From positions 232,677,591 to 232,741,590 of the forward strand of contig OY728143.1 in assembly GCA_963277665.1 (NCBI GenBank): a stretch of DNA of 64,000 nucleotides. Reading direction: 5' to 3'. Both the position numbers and the translations under genes were made by a program. Position 1 is the first letter of the stretch, and each line of letters opens with the position of its first letter. Below are positions 36,011 to 51,890 of this stretch, one piece after another. The notes beneath the pieces are model-generated. The model searched no databases, was not told where the DNA came from, and saw nothing but the letters and a program-made list of their open reading frames with translations. Source of the DNA: Viscum album. Taxonomy: Eukaryota > Streptophyta > Magnoliopsida > Santalales > Viscaceae.

Positions 36011-39000
36011 TTTTTTTTATTATAGTACCACCATTATTATCCCTCTATTTCATGAAATGGGAATTTAATATATCCTTCATGCGTGTGTCCATGGACTCCC
36101 TCCTCCCCATAGTGAAACAAATAATTATCCACAACATTTTTTCATGGATGATCATTTTTATGTGTTTAAAGTATAAATTTTATATTAAATCCATTATTAT
36201 TGTTTTTTAATTAAAAATCATTAATAATTTCTTACCTTCAAATACAAAGACAAATGATAGCATCGGTTATGAAAATGTGCGGGATATCACCTCCATAATT
36301 GATGTGATTTTATGTATTTTTATATTACATGTATTTAAATAAAGTAATATTTAATTAATATATATGTGTTCAAGGATATAAATATATTTCAATAAATTTA
36401 AAAGTATATTTATTATTATCTTCTTCTTCTCAATAGAAAAGAAATACTGTGTTTATATTTTTGTACATCCTACCATCTCCAAGAATGACAAAAATGAAAT
36501 GTATAAATCTACCATTTATGGATGTCTACATATATACATATATAAAGAGTATATGTAATATTTAAATAAAGATTAATATTTTATAGATTATGGAATCATA
36601 ATCAATGTTCATTGACCAGAACTTTCAAATGGAAACTCTTATGAAAAAATAAATAGTTAACACTCAAAGTAGGCATATTTAATAAGTAATTACTAATAAA
36701 GCTGTATTGAATTGTCATAAGTGGATCGTATATGATATTATAAGATTTTATATCATTATTTTATATAATTATACTAAATTATATTTTATTATATAAGATG
36801 TTTTCATCACTTTCGTTGAAATTCAAACATGAGGTGTGGGTTTCTCATCTCGCATTCATTTTGGTCATACACATTTCGTATTCACAACCTGAATTTTTAA
36901 TGGGGTGCATCTATTTAAAATTATTGCATTGTATAATTATTCAAATAAAAATTATAGGGATATAAATAACAATATATGATTATGTCTCTCATGAGGTTTT
37001 TATTTGAATGTTATCGAAGTTGTAAGGGAGTTATGATTTAATCTCATTCTAGTTGGGATTAATTATTGTTGAATTTACATTAATGGTAACAATAATTTAA
37101 TTTTATGATAAATACATTGAATTTACATATCCAGTATTTATTTATCAAATTATCCTATTCTAATAACATTTTACTCTATTTGATACTAAAAATGAACATG
37201 AAAATGTTTTTATTATAAATAGACTTTATTTCCTCTATGGCATGTAAGTTTTTTCTTCTATACCCATTGGGTACTAATCTTATTTGATGGTGGTATTTAA
37301 TTTATGAATATGCATTTTTACATTAGTTTTAAAATTTCAGCCTTTATTTAATAATGTTTCAATGAATATTTTTGTAATTTTAAAAATATAGGGATTTTTA
37401 AAATATTAACAAAATTATAAGGAAATATTTGTTTTAACATACTCTATAAGAAAAAAAATCAAGAATTAATGATCAAATATTTATTTTTTTCTTATATAAA
37501 ATATTTAGATAGTTATTCTCAATGAATAAAATTTCAATAAAATTTTGAAATGTTTATATTTTAAAAAACTCTTTTCTAATGGAAATTTGTATTTTCATCA
37601 ATAAATATTCTATATTTTTTTAATTAATGTTAATTTATTAAAATTTACTATGAAATTATGTATTCCTTACTAGGGATATACTTCAAATATACCATCTTTA
37701 TTCATCCACAATACTATTAATGAATATGATGATGAGAGGATAAGAAATAACATTTCTTTTATAAGGGATATATCATGATGAACTATTGAATTTTTTATGA
37801 AACCCATTTCATTTCTATGGTTTAGGATTTATTATCTCTTGGAAAACGTATAAATGTATTAGGTTTATATGGAGGGAGGACTAGGAATTATATAGTCCTC
37901 AAACGAATTTTGTAATAAAAAATATATAATGATATAATAAAGACTTAAATTTTATGTGAAACCAATTCAGTAAGGGAATCTATCCACTAGGATAGTGTCA
38001 GGTGTGATCCTTGACAAATGATATGATGTAATGGGGAGTGATCTAAAGAAAATAATATTTTATGGGAAATTTCACTTTAATAATAAAATGATTATATTTT
38101 CTTATTTTTATTCAAAAATATTATATTATATTCCAATGTTATGATATCATGGATGATGTTATTTGAATCCATTTTTTTTTATGTTTTATGATATACCAAA
38201 TATTATTCCATGATTCAATTTTATAATCATTTATATACTTGGAATGAATTTTAAAATGTAAATCAGATATTGTTATATACTTATTCTCGTGATATATTTA
38301 AGTGATCATTGATATCTCAATTTATTACTCTTACTAGGCATCTGATCTCACACATCCATATGAATTATTTCAATAGGTTATAATTAGTTTTTTATGTATT
38401 GTATATATAAGAAGGTATTTATATGGAAAGACTTTTCGAGTAGATATTTAAGATCATTCATCAAATAAGAAGAATGTGTGTCTTTTATTTAAATACACTA
38501 CACCATTATGGTCCAATTGTGTGTAATTATGAAATATAATGTATATTATTATAATAAACTGTGATATATTTATTTATGATACTAAAATGTACCAATAAAT
38601 GTAATATCCATTCCATTAACTCCTACCAAAAATATAAAAAAACAAAAATGTACTTTGGGTTATGAGTGGACTACCACTTCTATAAGGGATGCAATCGATT
38701 ATTTCATAAAAAACATTGACCCTTAGTTATGGTGGGGTATATAATGAGTAAATAAGAATCATAATACATTATTATGAATATAAAACTATAAAAAATCATT
38801 CAACCTTTACATTTTATAAAAATGAACAAATATCCTAGGAGAACGGGTTAACTACCACTTTCACAAAAGTGTCATGTTTTATTTTTCATCTTGACTGTTC
38901 TTATTTACCAAACTATATTAATTTATGATTCTAAAATATATAATAATCCAAATAATTTCATTAAAATTATATAATAATGATATTACTTCAATATAATCTC

Positions 39001-42000
39001 TTTCATAATTATACTCACATAGAAATTTTAGCATGTTCTTATTTGGGTCTGTTTAATAACCGAGTTGAATAATGCTATTATTTTATATAATGGATGAATA
39101 TTTAAACATAAAGACATATTTTATTATATATTACTGAGATAATAATATTTTATTTATGATTATGAAGTTATTATATTAATTTTTAATATGTTATTATTAA
39201 CACACATTATTCATTAAAAACATTATTAAACACAACTTCATCAAAAACATTTTCTTTATGAATAATTGGAAAATTAATAATTTAATGAATTTGATCTTAA
39301 TAAGCCATTAGAGTAAAATTATTAAAGTTCATATAATTAATTAATTATTAATTTAATTTGAAATCATATGATAAAATTGAATATAAAATTATAAAAATAA
39401 ATTTAATAAAATAATCAAAGATAATAACATATGATGTTGGAACAAAAATTTAATAGATTAATGTGTTTGAAGTTAATGATAATAAATAAATTTATAAATG
39501 GTTATTGGTAGGAATATGGTTATAAAATATGTGAAAATTTAATTTTTTTTATCAATGGTATTAGAGAATGTTTATTTTAGTGGGATTACAAGTATGAGTT
39601 TTTTGAATCTCAATTTTGCTTCATAAATATTGGTATTATGTTGACCACCTGCGTCATATTTCTGATGTCCATATTTGGCATTGATTTCCATTTTCATAAT
39701 TTTTTCTTACACTAAAATGGATATAAAAATAAATAATTTTTTTATATTTCATTGGGATTTAATTCCAAATATAATAAAAACCTAAGGGGGTTTAAAGACT
39801 GAAGATCTATTCATGAGTAATAGTTATTCCTTCTTGACTCTTGTGATTAAAATATTATATTATTTAATTTTTTTGATGATATTATAATTCCATTATTTTT
39901 TACTAATTACATTAATGAACTTATTTGTGTATAAAATCATTCAATGTTAATAATAATTCTCATTAACCCCAAATTAACCCATTTCATACATTTCAAAATC
40001 AGTGCTCCCACTGATGTCCTCATTTTTTATTTTATTTTAAAAATATGAATAAATTTTTATAATTTAAAAATTAACATCAATTAATTTAAAAATTAATGAT
40101 TTATCGCCATCTTTAGGAATTTGGTTTCAATAATTTTACATTCTAACAATGTTAATGATTTACCATTCAGGTCGTAATATTATTTTTCAACACAAATTTA
40201 TTATTTAAAATCACTTTTCCCTTTCTAAAACCCACTGTTTGGATTTCATTTAAGGAAGTTTTTTAAAAATATTTTTATGTTTCTATTTTTTATATTATTA
40301 TTAAATATTATCAATATTTTCATCTCTATAGGAAATTTCTAACAAATTTTTTCATAAAGCCTCATTATATAGTTTCAATTTAATTTTATTCTTTAAATAT
40401 AAATCCCCAGTGATCATATGATTATGAATTACCTTCCAAATAGATTTATGATATACAATTCTTTGGGTGATTAGAATTTTGTTTTCCACTGATCAAATTT
40501 TGATATCTTTTTTTGCAATACTATTTGGAAATGATATGAATCACATAATCTAAAAATGTTTTGTTACAACATATTGAGTGATTCATATATTACGATGCAT
40601 ATATTTATGGAGTATAATTGGTGGGGACCTATATCACTAAAAATTCATTGGTTAATGTTTTAGAACTAGTAAGATAATACAACATGTCGAATCATGTATA
40701 TCCTCAAAAATTAAATAGTGAGACTTATTGTGTTTGAATCATGATGTAAAGGGTTGTACTTCAAGGATATTATTATAATTAGATTATAAAATATTCATAG
40801 GTTAGTAAACACTCCAGTTTTCATGATATATTTTATGAAAATGGTACATTTCTATACATTATTCATATGTTAATGACACATTGCTCATGTCTATTATTGT
40901 ATGATTCCACACTATTTTATCATTATATGTGTTTTTTCATTTGATATTATAGATATTTTATCATGTGTTGTGGATGAATCTTTTGGGTTAATGTTATTAT
41001 TAAAATATATTTATCCATGACGACGTTTTATTGTATTCTTATGACAAAACCATTAATGATATAATGATAAATTCTCTCCATTGTTGTATTTTTTTAACTA
41101 AATATAATTGGTATATTTTTACCATTTTTATGTATTATTTATTTTAAATTTGTTTAATATACTTATAATGACTACTATTTAAGAATATAAGGAGTGACAT
41201 TAAATTTATGTTAAATATATGTTATTTTTACTACCTTGAATATTACTTTTTCGAGAATGTAAACATTAAATAGGAATATTAATTATGATATTTACATAAC
41301 ATGAATTCTTTCAATGTACACAACTATATGATTATTTTGGATATTCATATTTCGATTCTAATTTATGTTAGTAACACATGATATATTTTTTGTAAAGACA
41401 TAAATATCAACATTGTTTGATCATATGGATTTGGTTGAAGCAATAGTGACATAAACATAATCATTAGATTTATTTATACATATAAAGTGAACAACATGAT
41501 ATATGATGGATAGATATTAATTATTCAAGATAAATTAAATGTTTAGATTCATTCATATGTGAAAAATAATAATGAAATTGATTTCATAGCTAGTTAGGTT
41601 ATAAAAAATCTAGGTGTCATTGGACCATCATGTATAAGGAAAGAAAGTAATTGCTGACCATAATATGACTAATTACACATTCATATAATTTTACATGTGT
41701 TTTAAAAATCTAAGAGAAAATAATAATAATATGTTATTGGATAAATAATACTAAGTTTATTTATTTGATTTATTTTATATTTATTTGGTCCACTCAACTA
41801 TCCAAGCTTCATTTAGGATATTATTTTGAGGATGCAACGCTTAAATATCTAACGAAGGGTAAAATTCAAATGAATCATAATGTCTTATAAAATATAGATC
41901 TGGGTCAACTAAAAGAAAATATAAATTTTATATGGGGTTATAATTTCATTGGGAACACATTTATTAAATTTCTTTATTATATAACTACAAAACATAATAC

Positions 42001-45000
42001 TCCACTTATAAAAGATTGTCATGTTAATGAATAATATTTTCATCATAGAACATAAAATAATGAAAAATAACTCAATTAATAAAGATTAATATGATAAAAA
42101 TCACATGATAGTAATTCTATAAATATTCATAAGTAATGAAAACTATGTGTTATAGAAACACCTTCCTGAATAACTAAATATATAAATATTCAAAAAATTA
42201 ATAAATTTTCTTATGTCAAGAAAATAATTATTCACATAAAGATATGATGGTAATAAATACATTACTATAATATAATTTTAGTCTCCACTCATAGACACAG
42301 AATGGATTAACATGTTAATGACATGGTGAAATTAGAGGTATCATAAAATGATTTGTATGGTATTATGATTAATTCTACTACCGTATATGGAAATGTTACA
42401 AAAATTATAATGGAATCATAAAATTTTTACAGTATATTATCCATTACTTGAGGATTGATGAGCTAGGTATGTGATTCATATGGTTTGGTTCCCAGTTAAT
42501 AGTGTATATAATAAAAAATTGAAAACCTGATGATGAAAAGATATTTTGGGATTCAAATAAGTTTTTTTCTTATAACAAGATATGGTCATTAATGATTTAT
42601 TTTATTATGTAGGAAGGGAAATAATAGAATTTCTTGTATTTTTTGGAATATATTATTCTATTTCAAAACATCCTAGAATCATCATGTAGATTTAATATCT
42701 AATAGAAACTTATTCATTATTTGGATGGGTATGTAATATCGTATGTATAAATTAAAAATATATTAGGAATACATGATTTTAAAATCAAGGAATAATTGAT
42801 AGGTATTGTAGTTTGAATTAATGTGATGATGTAAAGAGTTCCAATATCATTAATTTGAATGTAATGTATTTTATTAAGCTAAAATAGATCTATATAAAAT
42901 ATGGGTATAATCATATTATTTATATTCTATTATAAGAATTTTATTTAATTCCATTTATTTTAATGAGAATTATGATATGTTATACATTGTTTATGATTTA
43001 TTCAATTATATAAAATATCATTACAAGAATATATATATATTAATTTTTTTAGGATGAATGTGTTTATCCATATGTAACTTTAAATAGAATGAATTGATAT
43101 TGCAAAACTATAAATGTAATATTATATATAATAACTTTTCCTTTTCAATTAAAAGTTTCAAACATATCGAATATCATATATTTTAATGATTTTATGGTTT
43201 ATTTATAAACAATTTATAATTTGATGAAATAATTGTTATTTTGCAATCCGAATGGGGTTAGTGAATCAAATAATGATATTCTATATATTATAGAGTGTCT
43301 AAAGATCCAGTGGTCCTATGATGTTTTTAGATTTCATAAAAAATTAATATTTTAGAAAAATTTACAATTTAATGTCATTATATATCCTAAATGAGTTTTA
43401 GATTTTTTTCATAATATATTTTTGTAGATTATTAAATTGGTTTTTGAAAGATTTTATGGAAATTTTAATTTTAATTTGTTCCATGATTGAAAAAGATAAA
43501 GATAAAAAGTGTTCTATGTAGACAACAATGATTATTAACCTCATACTAATTGGATTGAGAAAAATTTCGGTGTTTGATTATACATATAGAGTAAACCAAA
43601 TTATAATATTATTTTTAAATATCACTGTTATTCAATGTAACAAACATAAAAATTGATATTCACGAAGGATATTAGTTTGAGGATTTTACTAGTTTGTTAC
43701 ATTTATATGTTTAATGAGTTATATAGAGATATAATTATTATAACAAAGACACGTGAATGTGGAGAAAACATAAGGCTGATCATATAGCATATATGATACG
43801 ATATGTTATAGATATACATATGTATGGTTTTGTAATGTATTCATAATGGAGTTTATGAATATAAAATGTATCGTGTTTTAAAAAAAGGAAACAAGAACGT
43901 TATCATTATTTTATATTGGAAAAAAATTATTATAAATATATATACTATGATGTAAATTTTTAATTGAACACTCAATGTATAGATTTTGGTTAATGATCAC
44001 TTATGTATTAAATAATTTTTTATAGGTTATGACATAATTTCATGGTTTTCATGAGTTGAATTCTTATACTAGGATTTTTAATATTCTCAATAAGCATAAA
44101 ATGATTTTTCTTAACTAGATGACTCGTGATATATACAAAAATATGTTCCCTACTCTATTTATTGGATGTAATTGGGGTTCTTGATTCAAATTATATATCC
44201 CTATTTCTTGATGCTAGTAATATAAACCACATTATACCCAATATACTTTGATACCATTGTGATTAAATTATTAATTCTATGATTATTAAGTTGTGGTTGG
44301 TATATTTTTGATTATGTGATCAGTTAGAGCTTAACCAATAGAGAATATTTCCTCTCATATGATGATTATGACATATATTCCAGTGATTACGATAAATTGA
44401 GTAATTGTACAATGGTACAGATAAAATAAATAATATGTTATTACATTTTAGGGTAGGGGTATGTCATATTATCATCTAATATGTGAATGAAATGTGATTT
44501 TTTTCTTTTACCAAGCCAGTAAATACATTGAGAATTGAGAATTATTTAGATCTCTATGTGGTATTGACATACTATATGTATTGTCTTTAATCAATGAATT
44601 AGATAACGGGATTTTTAGAAAATACATACTTGTATATTATGAAATGGGAGAACATAGGAATAATGTTATATATACATATATAACATATGTAAATAACTCC
44701 AAATCAATTTTTATTCTAAAAAACATAGATTATTTTATTGGGACCACTCTCTCAATAAATTTTTATATTCAATGAGTCATATTAGAAACCAATAATAAAA
44801 TGTATTGTTGGTTCACATTATTTGGTAAGATGAATAATGATTCATTTTGATTTAGAGAGGTACACTAAAAGTATTTTTGAGCTAATTTGAATGTTTTGGG
44901 AAGGGTATTAAATAATTTTTATATATGATATGATACTAGCTAATTTCAATTATATCACTCTATAAGGGTATTGGATGATATCCTAATGAAATTTTGGATA

Positions 45001-45150
45001 TGGATTGAATTTTTTATATATATGAAATAGTATAAGATGTAATGGATATTGGAAAATAAATCTATAGTGGAAGATAAATATTAAAGGATTTATTTATAAA
45101 ATAAAATAACATATTAATGGATATATATGGCATATGGTATAATAAGAGTT
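36011..45150. other. Long AT-rich stretch with almost no recognisable content
   Basis: About 9 kb in which I see no gene, RNA or LTR pair. It may contain the 3' end and LTR of the minus-strand gypsy remnant at 45-47 kb. A 64-codon open frame at 44,581-44,775 has no recognisable domain. A weak pair of similar blocks lies near 38,656 and 38,842. Confidence 0.45.
38656..38886. repeat. Weak duplicated block
   Basis: gggttatgagtggactaccacttctataag (38,657 on) resembles acgggttaactaccactttcacaaaag (38,843 on), spaced about 187 bp, each followed by a similar tail ending in ttgac. It could be a remnant of a tandem or LTR-internal repeat; similarity is modest. Confidence 0.3.
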
Positions 45151-45164
45151 GATAAAAGAAATAT

Positions 45165-45295
45165 TTTATGCCTCGACTTCGGTAAATGGTAATACCTGAT
45201 ATAAGATACTTATAGAAAAACATTGTTCTATTCATATGTATACACTTAATAATTTATTTTTAGTTTAGATGGAGTATTGTGGATAATAATTTTCA
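45165..45295 (-). pseudogene. Possible Ty3/gypsy integrase remnant
   Basis: The minus strand reads NYYPQYSI then TKNKLLSVYI (45,290 down), resembling 'YHPQTDGQtER.iQ.LE.yi', and about 30 residues on QVLPFTEVEA then INSYYTICHIYPL, resembling 'W..fLPf.EFAYNnsyh.SI.mtPyEaLYG'. It lies about 1.9 kb downstream, in the minus direction, of the RT remnant at 47.2 kb, close to the usual RT-integrase spacing. Decay makes this tentative. Confidence 0.4.
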
Positions 45296-47139
45296 AGAAA
45301 ATTTTAAAACATGTCATTATAGAAGCCCATATATAATTGATATCAATATACTAAATATTTGATATGAAAAAAAATTGAGGTCATTTAATGGTTGAGCAGT
45401 TAAAAATAATTTGCGCTCAATATCCTTGACTTATACATTTTATAACATATGAGTTAATACTTGTATAATTATAAATTTCTAAGGGCCTATATAAGAAATT
45501 AATAGACTATTTATTTAATATTAAACTATACATATTATCCAACCCAAGATCATACATCCCAAAAATTCATACCCTTCCATCATATGATTTGGAGACAGAA
45601 GCATGTCATTTAAGAAAAGTGGATCTTCTTCAGTGGTTGAGTCATTAAGTAAGGAACATTGATATACTCCATGGGAGTGATTTAATTTATCAACCTATTT
45701 ATGATCTTTATAAAAATGGGCGAAGATAGTGGATATGTCTCTTGGACATATGTTATATTTTGGATATCATTATTCATCAGTATATTTTCAATTATAATTT
45801 ATTGAGATTCTGGTTCATGGGATTTTAATTTTTTAATAGCCATGATTTTGTATTCATCTACCCTTATAAAACCATTATTATTGAACAAAATAATAATTTT
45901 ACATAATATTATCTATGTGAATGAGATAAGAAAATCAGTATTAACATGGAGATATCTGTCCAATTCTAATTTAAAATAGAAAATAATATAAATGAACAAA
46001 AAACATGATTTAGTTCCATGACATACTGAAATGAGTTGGAATCCTTTTTAAAATAGACAAACAAAACCATTTCGTTAAAGTATGATTCATATTTTCTTAA
46101 TCAAAATTCACATCCAAATTTAAAAAATTAATCCTATTGAATAGTACAATAATCATTAATTATGGAATTCATCTTCTCCCAAGCCAGACATTGTAGGATT
46201 CACCATTAGAATAACCATTAAATACATCAATTTTAATATTCCAATACCATCATAAATATGTCTTATGATCTCCCTATTATGATTCATAAATAAAATATAA
46301 CAAAGAGGAATCAATATAAAGAGGAGAAAATAAACCCTTACAATCAACCAAATCTATATAAAATTTAAATCTATTAATACTTAAATAGATGTTTTTTTTC
46401 CATGGACTATTGAATTACAATACCATATTCCCTTTGATTAAAATAATTAAAAAACACATTACATTTTCATCAGATTATATTTTATCTAAAAAACTTATTC
46501 ATATTCATGGTTAATCCACATCATCTTCCACAAAATCATATCCTTCTGGAAAATAATATAATAAGAACTCATTTGATTAATAATAACTATAAATAAATCA
46601 CCATTACTATATTTAATCTACATCCTTAAAAAATAACATGGTGCCAAATCCAAATCGCATGTATCATAGTTGTTCCCTATGTAGAATAATTATCATGATC
46701 CTTATGAAATATCCATACACTCCAATATCAATAGACAACCCAATACATAATGTAATGAATTATTGTTCATAATACAAGGGATAAAATCCTCTAAAAACCA
46801 AAAAAAATTGGTGCATTTTTGTTAATCTATATCTGGTAGACAATATATTCATATTCACCTTAGTTTGAACAATTTCATGACCTTTCCGAGTCAACGATCA
46901 TAACAAACATAATCTAAAATAAAATATAATTAAATTCTCATAATTTACTCATATATCATATATATTTTCCACATTTGATACATCCATTTGTTACTATCAC
47001 ATAAAAAATTCTTTCTTCATTATATAAAATAGAACTCAAAAAAATGAAATATCATGGAAGATTAAATGAAAATATTGTGAAAAAAAACATTATCATCTTC
47101 TCATATAATTAATACACTCATACGAAATTATAATCCATC

Positions 47140-47470
47140 CTTATATATTTCTTTTGATCCCCCTGTGATGTTGAATCCACTATAACAATATCAATAGACA
47201 ACACCAATAAATTAAAAGAGGGTTTATGAAATTAATTGTAAATATATTGTTTCTATATACTCCATATTTGATGAAATCAGCACATATTCAATGTTTTTAT
47301 ATATATTATGAAAATTAATCTTCAAAATATCATCTTTTCTAATCCTCAAATCATTACACCATGAACATTGATTTATCATCTTCATATAGCACTCACTATA
47401 AATTAAATTTAAAATATCATAATTCCTCATCAAAGAATTTTGATTCACCACTACCATGTAGTTAAGATAC
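47140..47470 (-). pseudogene. pol: Ty3/gypsy reverse transcriptase remnant
   Basis: The minus strand (47,457 down) reads MVVVNQNSLMRNYDILNLIY for 'kvTVKNrYPLPRIDDLfdql', then CSWCNDLRIRKDDILKINF for 'lRSGYhQLRIReeDIpKTAF', then NIYKNIEYVLIS for 'tRYGHYEFlVMp', and after a frame change LLVLSIDIVIVDS (47,201-47,165) for 'fVvVFIDDILiYS'. The second catalytic Asp is Ile. 77 codons run without a stop, the longest open RT piece in the window. Upstream protease/gag and the LTR are not legible between here and 49,224. Confidence 0.75.
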
Positions 47471-49224
47471 TTACACTAAATAGATAACCCAAACATATTG
47501 TGCCTATTTTAATATACATAACTATTGTATTTATTATTGAAACAATCATCTAAATAAACCATATAAAATATTAAATCATTAATATTATATATTAACTCAT
47601 AAAGTTTTGATTAAACTATTATTTATAAAGTAGATAAGATAGACTGTTGGTTATAATGTAATTATATGACATACTAAAACTCTGTTAGATTATAAAAAAA
47701 CATGATCTCTTCATAAAAAATTTCAAAAATATTTAAAACATAGACGAAATTCATTAATATGATTTTTCAATACATCAAATTCCCTAATTGTAGGATAAAT
47801 TATCCCACATATATTTGTTTGGAGATGTTCAAAAACATTTAATACAATTTAAAAGGGTTAGTTTCATTTTTTTGAAATTTCTATTTAGGGATATCATTTT
47901 CTGAATATTATTCCTTTTAGTGTTTATCATAATATTTATATTGAAGACAATTTAGAATACAAGTAATGTTATGTCACATATGATTAAATAACCAAATATA
48001 TTGGATCATTTGGTTTTCAATTAAATTTTATTGAATTTTTGATTTCATAGGTTGTGAAATATATTTTTATATCTAATAAAAAGATTCATTAAAAATAATT
48101 TGTGATGATAAAAAATCCCTAAAATGAAAACCTTAGTCATTTATAATTAATTGTTAATTTAATAATACAATGAGTAAATTCTATAAATTATTGTGTGAAG
48201 AATGTTTTCATATGTAGATTTAGAAAATACAACATTAAATTAATTAATTACGTGTATTTTAATCATATTCTTATATTCTTATAATACCAATGATGTTCTA
48301 TTTTCTAATATCTATATTAAAATTAATAATGTTGTATGAGTATTTCTATATTGAAATGAATCACATATAAAAATATTAATAACATATAGAGGTCACAAAA
48401 TTATAAAATGATAATAATTTAATTTAGCATATGTTGTGGAATATTTTAGGGAAAATCATATTAAATAAATACATCATTAGTTTTTTGTGTAATTGGGATT
48501 AAGTTGGGCTACGAAGGGGGTTAGATCAAGCGATGTTTTTATATTTTTGAAATAGAGAGTATTTTTCAATATTTGAATAAAAAATTAACTGTGTTTTTTA
48601 TATTTTGTTGTTTAATAGATTATTTTATATTTTAGTGATGAAATTTGTTTTTTTAGTGGTTTGAGTAAAGGAAATAGAAATCATTTGATACATAGTGGTG
48701 TTGTACTAGGTATTGAGGGATTAATGGAGGTGTTATTACGTTGTGTTAGCAATAATCGAGAAACATTTAATTGACTATAATGTTGATAAATAATATAAAT
48801 GATATTATATGAAATGTTTTTTTAATAAATTATATTTCAAATTAGTGATTTCATCAAGGTTTAAATAAATTTTCATTTATTTAATTTAATTTCTATGATG
48901 TACTTCTGATAAAAAACATCTAAATTCTTTATAGACTATAAGGCTTGAATTATCATTTATTGAAATATAAACTGATGGAATTATATAATATTTATAACGC
49001 TAGTAAAATTATTATAAAAAATTATCATTTAAATACTATAGAAAAAATACAGTGACACATAGTTTATTACTGCGGTAAAATTATAAAATGACAACAAATT
49101 CAAATTGAAGATCAATATTAAAGATAAATATTTAACTTCCAGATCACTATCTATATGATTTAGAAGGATATACTGTTCAAACATTTTAATTTTTTTATCT
49201 TTAGTATGGTTATATCATTTATGT
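47471..49224. other. AT-rich stretch with no recognised feature
   Basis: It should hold the protease/gag part of the minus-strand gypsy remnant, but nothing is legible. A GC-richer patch at 48,498-48,535 (gggattaagttgggctacga on) is unassigned. It ends at the target site of the long-LTR element. Confidence 0.45.
49220..49224. repeat. Target site duplication, left copy (TATGT)
   Basis: TATGT directly precedes the TGTAACCCC start of the left LTR and is repeated exactly at 62,734-62,738. Confidence 0.8.
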
Positions 49225-51890
49225 TGTAACCCCTTGATATTTTTATGAGATACATTCTTATAAATTTTTTATTATCATTGATATCTTCTTTTGTACGCTA
49301 CCCTATGATAATCTTGCACTATATGCACTAGTGTCCTAGCTTACAGTGTACACATCACAACACATGGATTTTTTTATACAGAATTTTTATATACTTTGAT
49401 ATAGTTATTTTCACTATAGAACATGATTAAACTAACAACTAAATATTATTATAAATTTATAATTTTAATGGAATGTATGAACAATATTAAATTTCTTATG
49501 AAAAAAATACATAAAAGTAAATAATTGAATTTATTAAATTATAAAATCACTATTTATGTATTTTTTTAATGTAATATATATTTAATATATTCAATATAAC
49601 ATTAAAATTTAATCTTATATTTTTTTAGACATGATATTAGAAGAAATTTAATTTTTTGTATAAATGTATTATTTTTAAAAAATTGATTTTTTTAGACTTT
49701 TGATGGCGCCCCAATTTTAAATATACTTTTTTACATTTTTATAAATTTAATTAACAACACAAGTATATTATTTGGAAGTAAGATATAAAAATTTACATTG
49801 GATGATTTTTTATATACTTCTGATATGTTTTATGATTGGATGGACAATAAAAATATACTAAATTTTAATTGAAAACAACATTTTTCATCAAAATAACTAA
49901 TATCGATAAATTATAATATTGAATGGTATTAATGTTTAAGTAGAATATATTTTATCATTTAATATAATTTTGTTCATTGGAATTAATTTAGCCAATAATT
50001 TTGATGTAAAAACATTTCAATATTTTTCAGTGTTGTGACTTTTTAAAACACTTTATTCATTAAAAATCATAACTAATTTTAAAATAATTATTGAAACATA
50101 TATGATTTTAATTTTTAAAAATGGATTCCATATTTTTAATAATTTGGTCAAATTATATAAATATAATTATTTTGCATTTGGGAATTATAAAAAGTAACTT
50201 CTGTAATTTTTATTAATATGGTAAAAATGTAAATCTGGTAATTAAGGGTAATTATAATATTATAAAATCACTTTAACATATATCTTAATATGATTAGATA
50301 AGTGATTTTAGACCTAAAGCATCTATATGTAAAAATCATACCGTTTCTTAGCCACTTGGATGATATTAGAAAATTTAATATATTTTATTTAATGAAATAT
50401 TAAATAGGTCTTGCTGAAATTTTTATAACATTATCATTAAAAAAAGGTAATAAAAAAGTTACTGAAAAATTTAAATTAGATTATAAATTAAATTATTTAA
50501 AATAAAACGTTTTTATTTATCATGGTAATTTATTTGTTAATTTTAGGAAATAAATTATTACCTTAAATGTTTATAAAACGATGATGCGGAAATTATTTAA
50601 TTAGTGAAAATCAGTAAAATAATTTCTTTTGAAATGATGATAACCATTAAAAAACATTACCAAATATTACTGGTAGAGTATATCTAATCTATAATCATCC
50701 ATGTGTCATATTATTTCACACTTTGAGCCTTATAAAATAGATTATGAAACTGCTATTATTTTATTTATTCTGGTGTAGAACTTGTCACATTCAATTTTTA
50801 CTATGTAAAACGTTTTTTAGGATGTATTTTCCAAAGGATATATTTGAATAATACTATTTTTATGAAATATAATAGTGTTATCTTAAGAATAGTATTTCAT
50901 TTTAAATATTTACCCAACATATAATTATATTATATAATTAAACCAAACTGAGGTGGTTTGTATTTTATTAATAGAAATGTATATTTAGTTAGAAATACTA
51001 AAATATATATAACTCGGGGTAATTAATTTATATAAATAAATTATAGAGGTCTTTAACCCCTTATAGATATAATATAATATTTGGTTTTAGGATAATATTT
51101 TATCTTGGTATTTTTGAAATTCTATTAAATAAATAGTTTCAAAATTGAAAAGATGGATATTTTGAAAAAATAATCTATTATTAAATTATTTAAAAATCAT
51201 AACATATTTTAAAAAATTTAAAAAAATTATGGTTTACTCTAAAATTTTAAATATTGTTAATTTCAATTCTCATTTATAAAAAATAATTATGAAATACACT
51301 ATTTTAATATTTACGAATTTGTTACCTTAGTTAATATTAAAACAGAATAATTAAGGGTAAAATGAAATGATAATGTTTAAAATTAAATGAAAACATTTTA
51401 AAAATTATTGGATGATGATTTTAAATTCTTATCTCATATAATCTTCTTAATAAGGTCATTTTGGTTGTTTTGGATGTGGTTTGAATTTATCATAAATTAT
51501 TATTTTGGAGTTCCCAAAAGTTACCCTCAGCTCAGTTAGAAAAGGGAACCTCCCCACTCACCTCTTTATTTCACATTGATCCCTAATGATCATTCATACC
51601 TTTCCCATTTATTTTATATACATATCCAGTAATATAATATAGGTTCTTCTCTTCTCAAAAGTCCATCTCTAGTTCTTTATGATGACACCTAGAGGGAACA
51701 CATCGAAGAAGAGATAATCTCCTCAATCGACTCTTTCAAATTATTTTTTATTATACATAAACATCATGAATTGTTTACATTATAAAGTAATAATTCCAAT
51801 ATCATTTATATATTTATATTTTATTATAATTATCTAACAATTGTGTTACACCTTATACTCATCTTATGAAAAAATAAATCCTCATGCGTG

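Noticed and set aside
46156..46347. 63-codon minus-strand frame with a hydrophobic start
   Set aside because: It falls in the RNase H/integrase interval of a decayed gypsy and has no recognisable motif; the hydrophobic text is expected from AT-rich codons.
46722..47200. Repeated caatatcaatagacaac as a possible tandem repeat of about 470 bp
   Set aside because: Flanking sequences do not align. One copy is the RT catalytic region of the gypsy remnant; the other is probably chance.
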